Assembly (NCBI GenBank): GCA_910576985.1 | Contig: CAJTLA010000066.1 | Location: 1-5,650, forward strand | Direction: 5' to 3' | DNA from: an uncultured Bacilli bacterium | GTDB taxonomy: Bacteria; Bacillota_I; Bacilli_A; RF39; UBA660 | DNA length: 5,650 bases | Part shown: in pieces, positions 5,579-5,650 of the stretch | How the letters are laid out: each line of letters begins with the position of its first letter | Position numbering within the stretch: the first letter of the stretch is position 1 | Program-made: the position numbers and the translations under genes | Notes under the pieces: model-generated | Database searches by the model: none | The model's input: only the letters and a program-made list of their open reading frames with translations | What the model was told of the DNA's origin: nothing

Positions 5579-5650
5579 TACTCAGCTATAGAAAAAATTT
5601 AATATAACAATATAGTTTCAAAAAACAGTAAAAAAGAAAATTGCTTCTAT

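Overview
The window is AT-rich bacterial DNA with Shine-Dalgarno sites, sigma-A-type promoters and A/T-rich intrinsic terminators. This fits a low-GC Bacillota/Mycoplasmatota-type bacterium, perhaps a gut Bacilli or Clostridia lineage. No species can be named from the sequence alone. All reading frames fit the standard bacterial code, with TAA and TAG stops and Trp encoded by TGG.

Left end (1-1141): the 3' part of a gene whose 5' end lies outside the window. Its product is a Ser/Gly/Tyr/Asn-rich protein with a formylglycine-generating-enzyme (FGE)/C-type-lectin-like fold. Its last ~50 codons look like the variable region (VR) of a diversity-generating retroelement (DGR): a GC-richer 3' block, a WF-x-RGG-x-Y...AGVF-x-F...SFRVV framework, and variable codons that nearly all end in C or T. 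A small hairpin starts on the last base of the stop codon. No reverse transcriptase, accessory protein or template repeat is visible, so this looks like a remote or orphan DGR target, or one whose machinery lies upstream of the window. This is the most interesting part of the window.

Middle (1243-2426, + strand): after a terminator comes a short two-gene unit. It holds a NUDIX hydrolase with a perfect Nudix box and, 8 bases later, an unrecognised protein with one N-terminal membrane helix and a probable cytoplasmic beta-rich domain.

Middle right (2421-3486, - strand): a convergent two-gene unit. An unrecognised protein with two membrane helices is overlapped by 14 bases by a secreted, C-terminally membrane-anchored thermonuclease of the staphylococcal nuclease family with its catalytic residues intact.

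Right (3487-5650): a 222-base divergent intergenic region carries a strong typA promoter. It is followed by complete typA/bipA (ribosome-associated translational GTPase), a terminator-like hairpin overlapping its stop codon, and a short non-coding tail. Apart from the DGR-type surface protein, the window looks like ordinary chromosomal housekeeping and accessory sequence.
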